Below, piece by piece: positions 9,655-20,276 of a stretch of 64,000 bases of DNA (within the stretch, counting starts at the first letter, position 1; each line of letters opens with the position of its first letter). The position numbers and the translations under genes are program-made. Under the pieces are notes generated by a model, which saw nothing but the letters and a program-made list of their open reading frames with translations, searched no databases and was not told the origin of the DNA. Source of the DNA: Celoporthe dispersa (Eukaryota > Ascomycota > Sordariomycetes > Diaporthales > Cryphonectriaceae); the NCBI GenBank assembly GCA_016584495.1, contig WAID01000014.1, forward strand, positions 434,001-498,000. The letters run 5' to 3'.

Positions 9655-11640
9655 GCTGGCTGGCTATGTCTTTTTGTGATAATACTCAGTGTGAGTATGG
9701 ATGGAGAAGTATGCCTGAAGTGTGAACTGTATAATGACAAGTGATCGTTGCTGGTGGTTGGTGTTGGCTATAATTACTTTAGTTATAGGTTGTCTGTCTT
9801 CTTCGTGGACAGCCGTATGCCAGCGAGCGAGATGAAGAAGTATTTGAGATTTTCCGTCTTCTTCTTCTAGCGGTGCTCAGGCTAACTTCTCTAGATGCAA
9901 GAGCTTCGCGCGTGCTCGCTGCTATGGATTCTGTCGATCACGGCACCGTCCCTTTTGGAGTCACATATAGAATGCGCTTGGGGAGGCCATTTTGTTATAG
10001 ACATTTGGAGCTTGGGACCTAATTAGTTCGCCCTCTAGGATACCTTGCGCCCTGATGCGTCGATCCAGCGCGGCCTACTGGCGGATTTCTTTTTTCCTTT
10101 CCTTCTCTCTTTTCCTTTCTCTTTCTGTGATCAATATGGACTTGAAAGCGGCGACCAGGCGCTTGGATAGCTGGACCCGAACAGATGCCACTGTCGATCT
10201 CAGATTGAGGCAGAACCTGGACTCAACCATGACCCATCGTCCAGCACTGCGCTAGGCGGCTGCAGCCCTCATGAGCTCATCCGGAGCTGGAGCAGGTTTG
10301 ACCTTGTTATGAGAGTAAGGTGATTGAATCTGGCCGGATATGCTCGCCTGTTGACGGCCTGTCCAGTGCTCTATCTAAGGTGGCTGGGGCTCCTATGGGA
10401 AGAGTGGAGGAATGACAAGCCTTCCCTTGGAGCTTCATCTATGCGTCACAACACCCACCAGTCAATAGATAGCCACCAGCACCTTACCAATACAAAACAT
10501 GGTACGAACAAAGTCCGCGATGCTAGTATAGGTCACCGCGCACAAGCACAGTCACTAGGTCCATGATCACAGCCTCCGTTCAACACAACACAGCCCAGAC
10601 TAGCGACACCGACCACGCAAGAGAATGTGAGTATTAATGTCCCGCTACGGCTACGGGCTCTCTAAGAGACAAGAATGATACCGTTTAGGGTATAAGTGCT
10701 GTACAATGTTCACATAGATCTGAAAATAAATGGCATCGGCTGCACTGCCACCAGTATAGCTCGTTGTTAGTTGAGCCAAAAAAAAAAACCGCCATCAAGC
10801 CAACTAGTACACTTTGAGGTAATAGGACCTTAATTGAGCGACACAGACTACTATGCGTTTCCATAGTATTCATATCATTATTAAATCGAAAATAATAATA
10901 CAGACATTGCCCACGGTGGTTGGTCCCCGCGCTACAGGAACTGTGGACCATACTCATTGACAACTCACATAATTACTTACTACGGACATTAAAATAGTAG
11001 ATACTCCGCTCCGATATTAGAGTGTGCAACGAATAAAGTTTTTTTTCTTTTCTTCTTTCTCTTTCTGGATGCACCAGGGAGATGACTGCGTCACTGATGA
11101 CCTGATATCGGGACCGAGAAGATAGGTCATTTCATATCCTTATCTAGGTCGAGAAGTAGACGTGTTCTTGACGGTGTACAGACTCGGAATATGGGAGAGA
11201 CCGGTGGAATTCATCGTCCGAGCTACCGCTAAGCCACGTTTAGCCACACCCTGAAGTGCTAGGCTTATGCGAGTGCGACGACCACAGGGAGGGGCTGAGG
11301 CCATCCCGTCGGACTTAAAGGGAGTTTAATGGTCTGCTCTGTTCTCTGCTCTCGCTATCGTGTGGCGGTGGTGGTGGTGGTGGTCACAACCTACAGCCCG
11401 TGCTCCGGAAGCAGACCAATCCAGAGCAGAAGATCCTTTTCATCACTTAGGCACGTGAAGACGCCTCCCTCTTACCCGCCACCTTTTCTCTTTTTCTTTC
11501 TTTCCTTTTTTTTTCTGGGGGGCTGGAAAAAGTACTTCATGTCTTGTCTCTCCCTTCCTCTCCCTCCTCCTCTCCGGGCTTCTTGTGCCAGGCGCTTTGG
11601 TCTCCCGCCCTTCATCTCACGACCGCCAAAAGCTATCAAC
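9655..11640. other. 2-kb intergenic region, no gene seen
   Basis: Divergent spacer. It has pyrimidine tracts (10085-10135, 11040-11065), an AT-rich stretch at about 10680-11050 and a GGT microsatellite at 11366-11384. A long CT-rich tract (11467-11580) lies immediately before the next start and is probably part of that promoter or 5' UTR. No conserved frame or tRNA was found. Confidence 0.6.
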
Positions 11641-12969
11641 ATGTCGTCGTACTCGATATCCGTCGGCAAACCCTCCCTGGGCGCCGTCCCTGACAGCGCT
11701 GTTGAAAAGCCTCACCACGTCAAGGCCAAGGACGGCACCACGACCACCCACTTTCAGAACCCCCACCCTTCCAGCCGCAAGACGTTCAAGAAAAACCTCA
11801 ACATCCCGCTCACGATCCTCAAGTAAGATGACATACCCCCACCGCATCGTCTGACGGCAGGCCTCCCGCCGCGATGCCTGTCCAGCTCTTGCTGACGGAG
11901 AACTCTCCTAAACTGAAGAGGCCAGCTCGACGGCAGCCTGCGCTTCCCAAGCCCCAAGCCTGGGGAGGAGCTCGTGCCTGTGCAGGAGCCCTCCTTTCTC
12001 AAGACACGCCTTGAGTCTGCGGACCTGCGCACCACCTGGCTGGGCCACGCGTGCCACTATACCGAGTTCCCGTCCGGACTGCGCGTGCTGTTCGACCCGG
12101 TCATGGAGGACCGCTGTTCGCCCTTCACCTTTGCAGGCCCCAAGAGGTACACCAGGAGGGCCTGCGGCATCGCCGAGCTGCCCTTCCTGGACGCTGTGGT
12201 CATCTCACACAGCCACTACGACCACCTGTCCGCGCCGACCGTCAAGGAGATCACGAGGGTCTTCCCGCATGCCCACTTCTTCGTCGGCCTGGGCCTGGCG
12301 AGCTGGTTCCGGGACTCGGGCGTCACCAACGTCACCGAGATGGACTGGTGGGAGGACGCCGAGCTGTCGGTGCAGCTGCACGGCGCTGACAGCAAGGAGG
12401 GCGAAAAAGGCATCACGGCGACCGTCTCGTGCCTCCCCGCGCAGCACACCTCCTCCCGCTACGGCCTCGACACGGACCGCACGCTCTGGTGCTCCTGGGC
12501 CGTGAAGTCCACAGGCAGCCCGCTGCCGTCCTCGTCCTCTCGCCGCCGCCGCCGCCACCCGCCACAAAAATCCGTCTATTTTGGCGGTGACACAGGCTAC
12601 CGGGCCGTGCCCCAGATCCCAGACTCCGAGGATGACTATGGCGAAAAGTACGCCGAACTCCCTTCCAACCCGGACTTCAAGAAGATCGGCGAGCTGCGGG
12701 GACCCTTCGACGTCGGCCTGATCCCCATAGGTGCCTACAAGCCGCGCTACCTGTTCTCGTGTATGCACTCGGACCCGCAGGACGCGGTCGAGATCTTCCG
12801 CGACACGCGGTGCGAGAGGGCGCTGGCCATCCACTGGGGCACCTGGGCCTTGACATCCGAGCCCATCATGGAGCCGCCTGTCAAGCTGAAGGAGGCCATG
12901 AAGAGGAGAGGGCTGGAGGAGACGGGTGTGTTTGACGTGGTAGATATCGGCGAGAGCAGGTCATTTTGA
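11641..12969 (+). CDS. metallo-beta-lactamase-fold phospholipase, NAPE-PLD/Fmp30-like
   Basis: Zn-dependent hydrolase expected to release N-acylethanolamines from N-acyl-phosphatidylethanolamine, probably at a membrane. Exons 11641-11822 and 11919-12969 (96-bp intron, donor gtaaga, branch gctgac) give about 410 aa. The Zn motif is VVISHSHYDHLSAPTV (HxHxDH). Further family features are TTWLGHAC, FGGDTGYRA, IPIGAYKPR and the terminal AIHWGTWALTSEP. The insertion between the Zn motif and FGGDTG (with an Arg-rich SSRRRRRHP patch) is a variable surface loop. No N-terminal targeting sequence is obvious, although S. cerevisiae Fmp30 is mitochondrial. The acceptor was chosen so that the frame reads LTILKGQLDGSLRFP. 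Confidence 0.88.
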
Positions 12970-13599
12970 TGTTGCCCATGATGGTGATTTTGTCACTCTT
13001 CTTTTTGTTTTTTCGTTTCTTTTATTTTTTTTTTTAAAGAAAACCCGGTGCATCGCAACGCGAGGCGTTTATGGCTGCTCATCTGAGGCGTTTCTCCGTG
13101 GCAGCTCAAAAGAGAAAAAAAGAAAACTGGTCATGGTATTAGAACGGGTGGTGAATGCGGGCTCGCTTGAAAGAATTGATTCCTCTGGGCTGTCAATCAA
13201 GTATCATTAATTAATAGAGCAAAGAACATATACTCTCATAAGTAAGAATACAGAAAAGGATTTAACCTGGAAGATTTGCACATAGGGCTAGATTTCCATG
13301 CTCAAATAATAATAATAAGAAGAAGAAGACCTGGTCATATATTCGCCTAGGAACAGAGAGGAGCAAGGAAGTGTGGTGAATGCTATGGATACTTGCGGGA
13401 AAACCCGCGTCACCAAGTTTTGCCACTCACTGCCTTGGGCTGCCTCTCAGCATCTCACCAGACATTATAAATTTACCGTCATAGGCCAATCTTTCCTGCT
13501 TATAATCTCCATCCTCCTCTCCCACCTCTACCTACATACATCTCTGCAACCAAACTCTTAGGGATAGGAGGAGACACCACCACCACCACCACCACCACC
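12970..13599. other. intergenic spacer / promoter of the small acidic gene
   Basis: T-rich 3' UTR tract (13003-13037), then AT-rich sequence. A TATA-like element (attataaattt) near 13464-13475 lies about 130 bp before the next start. A CAC/ACC microsatellite at about 13574-13600 runs into that start codon. Confidence 0.5.
13464..13475 (+). promoter_or_regulatory. putative TATA box
   Basis: The string attataaattt lies upstream of the 72-codon gene at a distance compatible with a fungal core promoter plus 5' UTR. Assigned by pattern only. Confidence 0.35.
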
Positions 13600-13818
13600 A
13601 TGCCGATCTCAAATCTCCAGCCACCACCCACAGAGGCCCCAGAGGCTGCGGGGCCAACAACTTCCCAACTCTCGTCTTCTGAAGACCGACCCACGGGCGC
13701 TGGAGTCAACACAGGCGCCGCCACGACTAGACCGAAGACGGCAGAGGAGCTCGAGGCGGACCGGCTGTACGAGGAGGCTATCGAGGACGAGTATGCGAAA
13801 CGTGAAGGAGGGGCGTGA
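13600..13818 (+). CDS. small acidic conserved-looking protein (72 aa)
   Basis: Single-exon 72-aa protein. The N-terminal half is low complexity, rich in Pro, Thr and Ser. The C-terminal half is compact and charged: TAEELEADRLYEEAIEDEYA followed by KREGGA at the very end. This helical acidic tail resembles small uncharacterised proteins that recur in filamentous ascomycetes, which is why I call it real despite its size. No transmembrane or targeting segment. A TATA-like element lies about 130 bp upstream. The start follows a CAC repeat and is the first ATG in frame. Function unknown. Confidence 0.6.
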   Translation: MPISNLQPPPTEAPEAAGPTTSQLSSSEDRPTGAGVNTGAATTRPKTAEELEADRLYEEAIEDEYAKREGGA

Positions 13819-14219
13819 GTCGTACGCTGTACGGCTCTTCTGAGGCCTTCGAGGGATGTCTAGTGTCTGAGCAAATCTATAGATAGTACCATTACAGAAG
13901 AAGAAAAGAAAAATAAGAGTTCACATTTCGACCAGGAATCCCTAAAGGAACGTAGCCGATCCACGGGTTTTCTGAGAAGGATCCCTTGTGGAACATAATA
14001 TTCTCGCTCCTTTGACACGACCCGAGACTCTTGGAAGAGATGGCATAGTGTTTCCAAGACGTACAGATCAGCAGCTTCACTTCTCAGCTTGCGGACAGTC
14101 TAGAAGATGTAGCTACATCGGCTGCGGCTCCCCATTACTACACACACGCGCGTCACAGAATCGGACTGGAAGGTCCACATTCAATGTAGAGCCGGTGCCC
14201 TCAGATCACTAATTAGCTA
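13819..14219. other. intergenic spacer, no gene seen
   Basis: Convergent 3' region between the small gene and the arylsulfatase stop. Nothing conserved is visible. Confidence 0.6.
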
Positions 14220-16000
14220 TCAGTGCTTTGGTAGCTCGTAACCCTCTTCGAGCTCGTCTCGTCTGTATGTAATAGTGATGGTTAGTGATAAGCCGTCCCT
14301 GGACACACAAAGCTCAATTTTGGGACGAGACTTACAGGAATACCCCAAACTCAGAGACGTACGCGAGCCAGTGCTTGATCAGCTGGTCCAGGACTTCAGG
14401 CTCCTCGCCAGCCAGATCGTGGATCTCGCCCATATCGCTGTCCAGATCATAGAGTTGCCACCTGTCGGGCCCCTTGGGCCCTGGTATAAACACCGCCTTC
14501 CACTTGCCCTTCCGGACCGCCTGGTGGAAGAACAGCTCCCAGCCTATGACCGTATCATCGCCATGAACCTGGCCCTTCTCCCCCAGCAGGAGAGGCGCCC
14601 ATGACCTGCCCTTGATCGGCACGACCTCCCGCCCCTGAAACCGCGATCCAGGCTGTGGTATGCGGGCCAGATCCAGGATGGTCGGCATGATGTCCATAAC
14701 TGTCGCAAAGGCCGTGCTGATCCCTCCCTTGCTGGCGTCGTCGCTGCCCGTGGTGCTGTTCTTGAGGCCCGGCCAGTGCACGACGGCAGGACATCGGATC
14801 CCGCCCTCGGTGACATATCCCTTGAACATGCGGCTCGGCGCGGTGGCGGCCTGTGCCCAGCGCGGGCCATACCAGATAAATGAGTCCCTGTTGCCCATAT
14901 TGTCCAGGTCGTTGTTGTACTCCTTGTCGAGCGCCTTCTTGATGACCTCGCCGGTCATGGGAATCGCTTCGAGCACCGCGCCCTCGGCGCCGTTGTCACT
15001 CATGAACAGCACAAAAGTGTTGTCCCACTCACCTGACGTTTTGATCTGCTCCAGCACACGCCCTATGTTCTCGTCCATCCGGTCGACCATGCCAGAGTAC
15101 ACCTCCATGGTCCTGGCCGACCAGGCCTTCTCGTCCGGGTCTATGGCGTCCCACTCCTTTGTGTCCGCCGCGACTGGGTGCGCCTCCACGTCGTCCGGCA
15201 GGAGACCCATCTCTTTCTGCCTCTGCAGCCGGGCCTCCCTCAGGCGGTCTGGGCCCTCGTCATAGACACCCTTGTATCTGGCCACATTCTCCTGGGGCGC
15301 TTGTAAGGGCCAGTGCGGCGCGGTAAAGGGCAGATAGGCAAAGAACGGCCTCTCCTTCTTGCTCGGGTCATGCTCTCTCTCCTGCAGGAACTGCACCATC
15401 CTGCTCGCGTAGTAGTCGCTGCTGTAGTAGTCCTCGGGCAGCTCTGTCGCGGCATCCACCCTCCTCTCGTCCTCCATGTACAGGCTGGCCCAGTGTTTAA
15501 ACACCAGCGTCCCGTCGGCCTTTCTGGGATCATACGCATAATGCGAGGCACCGCCTGGCAGCAGCGCAAAGCTGCGCTCAAATCCCCCTGGCGGAGGGGC
15601 TCTGCTCCGGCTTCAGACCCAGGTGCCACTTTCCGCTCATGCAGGTGAAGTACCCGGCCTCCTTCAGCACCTCGGGCAGTGCGGCGACCCGGAAGTTCAG
15701 GTAGCCCTCGTAGCCCGGCCGGTTTGCCCAGGGGACAGGCGGGTCACGGCCCCGGCCCCAGAACTCCATCTGACCCAGCCCCGCGATGTGGTTGTCCGTA
15801 CCCGAGAGGAGCATGCTGCGGGTCGGCGAGCACATCGAGGCCGTGTGGAAGTTGGTGAGACGCAGGCCGTGGGGCGACGAGGCGAGGCTGTCTATGCTGG
15901 GAGTGCGGATCTCTGACCCGAAACAGCCTGGGTCCGAGAAGCCGAGATCGTCGGCGACTATGAGCAGGAAGTTGGGGCGTTTTCCCGTGGAGGACGACAT
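14220..16000 (-). CDS. arylsulfatase (formylglycine sulfatase), frameshifted in current sequence
   Basis: Sulfate ester hydrolase. The start MSSSTGKRPNFLLIVADDLG carries the metal-binding Asp pair. The formylglycine site is MCSPTRSMLLSG (C-x-P-x-R), followed by GKWHLGL, FAYLPFTAPHWPLQAP, VLFMSDNGAEG and MFKGYVTEGGIR, all in family order. Exons 16000-14336 and 14262-14220 (73-bp intron, branch cactaacc) end in LEEGYELPKH. No signal peptide, so it is probably intracellular, like bacterial-type sulfatases used for sulfur scavenging. The frame breaks at the G5 run (CCCCC at 15584-15588 on the plus strand): after GLKPEQSPSARG one G too many leads to a stop, while the other frame continues FERSFALLPGG, the expected sequence. 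About 568 aa if one base is dropped. Sequence error or recent inactivation are both possible. Confidence 0.85.
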
Positions 16001-16928
16001 TTTGGGTGGAAATGATAGGACTGAAACGACGAGCAGAAGTGTCTAGTTGACTGGGTGAAGGGTCTGCTGGGATGAAGAGGTGAGGGAGAATAAAATGATG
16101 ATTACGAGACGCAAAGACGAGACACGTTTTGAGGAAAGTCAATGGATGAGTGCGGGTTTGGGTGCACGGCATCAAGATGGCAAGAGACTGAGCCCACTTC
16201 TTTTCCCCCCACCAGTCCTGCATATGCTACTTTTATTCCCGACAAGACCTCCCCTCCCTGATTCTATCCAACGCTTCTAGATCCATCCTATATTTATATT
16301 AGGGCCTAAGAATTCACTAGAAAAGCAAGGGCGTTCTGAAATATTGATCTCAAGTAATTATTTCATTAATTCGTATCCCAATCCTAGGAATGTGAGCTCA
16401 GCAGTAGCATAGTGGGGGTTTCAACTTTAGATCTTTACGATGAGGAGTATCAGCCCTCTTCGGCATGGCATCATCTACCGTCTGGATGATGAACAGCGCC
16501 GGGTCCACACAACATTGGCCAGAATCAAGGCTGTATGAATCCACTAAAGAGCACACAAAGCCGTGAGCATGATTGGTATATAATAGATTATTCATGATAC
16601 TTATGGTGGAAACTAGATCTTCTGAGAGCATCAAAAGAGCGGATTGGACTACTATCTAAGCAAAAAGGGAGAAAAAGAAAGGAAAAAAAGAGATAAGCAT
16701 AGAAAGGGTGGTTCAAAATCTATTAAAAGTTTAAGGTGAGGTCTCCCCCCCTGACAATAATCACTGTGGCTGCGGACCCATTGCATGCTGTATTTGAACC
16801 TAATCAAGTATCTATTGGTTCTGAATCCGATAGTTGACCATTCAGCATAGATCGACCTTATCAGAGATTCACTACTGTGTCCTTCCATACTCTCTCTGTC
16901 CTTTGGAGCCCAGTCATTGAAACCCCCT
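16001..16928. other. intergenic spacer, no gene seen
   Basis: Promoter side of the arylsulfatase and 3' flank of the P450. AT-rich from 16290 to 16700, with no conserved frame. Confidence 0.6.
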
Positions 16929-19196
16929 TTAGCATGACCGACGAGTGGCGAACACAGGCAGGCCGTTCTTTGGGCAGAGGGTAAAGGCTGGATCCAGCTC
17001 CATCTCGAACCCATCTTGCAACGAGAGATCGAACTGGCGGAACAAAGTGGCCAGCGTGAGAGATATTTCAAACATCGCAAGGCCCTGGCCTACAGATTTT
17101 GATTTCCTTCAGGTTAGCCATGTGCCGGCATTTTCTTTTTTTTTTATTAAAAAAAACAAGGAAACAAGGAAAAGCCACGAGCCATATGAAGCAGTGACAG
17201 TATTGTAGATAACGTACCGAGACAGATCCGTGGACCATAGGAGAAGGGAAAGTACGAGCCAGGGGGCGGACGGAAGTCTGGGTCGAGCCAGCGGGACGGA
17301 TCAAAGACGTCGGCCGTTGGACCCCAGATCTTGGGATCACGATGAACTGTCCAGTGTAATCATTAGCCGTGGTATGCCTCCTCAGTCGGCCTGGGTCAAT
17401 AAATCACCTTGAGGATTCCATAGAACCAGGGTCGTCTTTCCAGGCAGGGTGACGCCGCAAACCTCAGTGTCCTTCGCACACGTTCTGAATGTACCAAACC
17501 CGGGGCCATTGTACCGCAGCGTCTCCTTGATCACGGCGTTGAGATACGGGAGCTTGGAGGCGTTATCTACCGAGGGAATCTCATCTGGGGAAGGGAATGC
17601 TTCGAGCAACTCCTGTACGAGCGTTGCGTGTATAACAGGATTTCTTAGCTGTATCACAAGAGCTCCTGTCAGTGCTGGCTCTATGGCTGGTACCAAGACT
17701 TCACCCTTGTTCTTTTGGTATTGGGAATCATGGAGTCAAGTACTTACAATCTCGTAGACTGCAAAGCTCAGAGTATGCGCCGTGGGATCACCACCCGCCA
17801 CGAGAAAGGTAACTAATTATGACATCAGGCACAGAAATTATTGGCCTCTGAGCCAGACACGATCACACAGAAGCCATCTCTTGACCTGGCTCAGACTTAC
17901 CATAATTGTCAACAAGATCTCTGGTGCTGAACGTATAACTGCCGTTCGGTTCCTTCTGCCTATTGGACCACATTTCGGGTCAGCGTGCAAACCAAGTAAA
18001 TAACCTAGACCCATTTATGGTGCAAATCTTCAACCCCTTACCGAACTAGGATCTCGAAGATGCGTCGAGGAGGCTTTTCCATGATCCCACTGACGATGTC
18101 GGTTCTCCGGGCATCCAAGACGGTGTTCTCCGCCATCTGCCTGAGTTCCCTGATCGCCTTGTGCATATCTCGAGTGCTCTGAAGAATGGGTATCTTGGCT
18201 CGGAGTGGAAAGAGGCCGCACTTCATGAACTCGGGTAGGATCAACTTGAACAGCTGCAAGATGCGGCAGTTGGGACCCGTGGCCAGGGCGCCCAACTCGC
18301 TGCCGAAGGCAATTTCACCGACAAAGTCCAAGGTAAGGAGAACGTGGAGCATGGACAAGTCGATGGACTGTCGGTTCGTCGCTGCGGTTGCTATTTGCTG
18401 GGTGTACTCCTACGACGGGAAAGCAAACCTTTAATTAGCAATATTTTCCCCGGCGTTTCTAAAAGCTTGTCACCTGCAGGCTGAAGGATCTTGTATAAAG
18501 CCTTTACGAAGGTGCTATACTGACAGTGATATACCTCTTCAACGTGGGGTACTGCATGCGGATGACCTGCGGGCCAAAGGCCGGTGACAGGCTTTTCCTC
18601 TGGCGCAACCATTTCGTATGAGCTTTGGGCATGAAGAGAGCGTCGCCACTGAGAGGCCGGAAGCCTTCATATTGTGAACTAGCCTTCTCCCAGTTCTCTG
18701 TTGCAATGAGATGGATCATGGCCGGGTCTCCAATGTATATGACCCTTGACAAGAGGCTGTTCCACTGTGATGAAGGCCAGTGAGCTGAAGCCCGTACAGC
18801 TTCGAAGTTGATCACGGAACGTTGTGAATATTCGAAACTTACAGTCTGGAATATTGGTCCGTATCGTCGATGCCAGCTTCTCCACTGGACAGTATTAGCA
18901 TTTCTTTTCCTCCTTCCTTCTAAGTATATGTATATGTATATATATATATATACTTTCAACAATATATTGTTCTTTAGTGGACATTGCCTTACCTTCTCGT
19001 GAATATCTGGCATCATGGTCTGGTCTAGGTTACCGGTCCAGAGGTTCTTGACAGTTGGACCTGGGAACTGTAAGCGGGCAGCCCAATATTGCTTGATCCA
19101 CCATACCGTAAGTGCTGCGAGGTGGGCGGCCAATATGAAAAGGACCTCACGCGGTCTAAGCACCGTTTTGATATCATCGATGCGTAGAGAAGTCAT
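16929..19196 (-). CDS. cytochrome P450 monooxygenase, ten exons
   Basis: ER-anchored haem monooxygenase; substrate unknown. Exons (minus): 19196-18993, 18884-18843, 18764-18535, 18480-18474, 18409-18042, 17959-17901, 17812-17748, 17648-17408, 17346-17218, 17089-16929. All phases agree and sum to 501 aa, the usual length. The N-terminal anchor is EVLFILAAHLAALTVWWI. Helix C region is WLRQRKSLSPAFGP. Helix I is FLVAGGDPTAHTLSF, in the position of the (A/G)GxxT motif. Helix K is VIKETLRYNGPG (ExxR). The PERF-like segment is VFDPSRWLDP and the haem loop FSYGPRICLGQGLAMFE holds the cysteine ligand. The 7-nt exon 18474-18480 restores phase between PTLK and EYTQQIATAA. Its neighbour across 1 kb is an MFS transporter on the opposite strand, but no synthase lies nearby, so a cluster is unproven. 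Confidence 0.9.
18919..18952. repeat. TA/TATG-rich microsatellite in P450 intron 1
   Basis: Repeated tatatg and ta units inside the first intron of the P450 gene (18885-18992). Confidence 0.6.
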
Positions 19197-20276
19197 GCTG
19201 GATGAAAATAATCACGAGACGTAGCTTGAAAGGGTGACAGAGATCTTGGTACCGATGAGAAGACAGGAGAATATTATGGCCTTCTGGAGGAATGACTTCC
19301 ATTTTATCTTCTTTACTGACCAGCCTTTCCGTAGAACACGGGTTCTCGAGTTGCATCGTCGGAGATCTCCATCATGTTGGAGGAGAGAGGGCGCTCAGCC
19401 TCAGGAATAGTCATACAGCCCCAATACACCGATGCCGTCCCCAATGTTACTGCATCCCGACGGCAATTCGGGTGACAGGAATATTATCGTATCCCGCAAT
19501 GTAGCGAGCCACTCCCCGCCAAGCGAGGTGGAGATACATGTAGGACTGGCAAATAAGAAGAAGAAAAAAATGAAATGAGGGGAGCTGTTGAGAGCAATAT
19601 TGTTACATTTGTCCCGGCACTGTCTCACCATTCTCGAGCTGGGCGTCACTGGGGCGCTCTAGCAAGATACCTGCGGGGTATTTTCACCGAGTAAGGCATT
19701 TTCGTGGCTTGCAGAAGCGGCCATATTTTCTTCTCCCCTCAGGGTCCGCTGAATCCTGTCCTGCCCCAGGTGGCCACCCGCATCAAGTGTGTACGTACTG
19801 TGAATAGATGTACAGGCTTTTTTCTTTTGGATAGCAGCAGCGAATCTCGAAGCCCACAATGTTGGGTTTTTCTTAACGATTTCACAGCTGCAGGTATGGT
19901 GCATGATGCTGTGCGTGTATAGGTGTAGGACTGGCTCACGGAGCCTTGCTTAAAAGAGGCTCGACGTCGATCCACGGATGTTACCATGTGAGACCTGAGG
20001 GTCATCGTACTATGATCTTACGTCTTCGCATAGTTCCGTCGGTACTCAATTCGGCCCCTCTCTGTGCGAGGGACTACTTACAAGCGCGTAGCACCTATGC
20101 CCACGTAAAAGGATTTCAAATCTTTTCCCCCTTGGACCTCTCACACCGTCTCTAGTAGATTTTTTCTTGTGTACCAAAAACATAAGCCTGGAGTCTACCT
20201 ACGAAAGTGGCCTCCCCGCGTCCTCCTCGTCTACTCAACCGATCAGTTCATCTTCAAAGACAAACAGCTCAACACC
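19197..20276. other. intergenic spacer between P450 and MFS genes
   Basis: Divergent promoter region of about 1.1 kb. Only short unconserved frames are visible. Confidence 0.6.

Noticed and set aside
17068..17340. Separate minus-strand proteins overlapping the P450 3' end
   Set aside because: Shadow frames of P450 exons 9 and 10, which carry the haem-binding loop in the correct frame.
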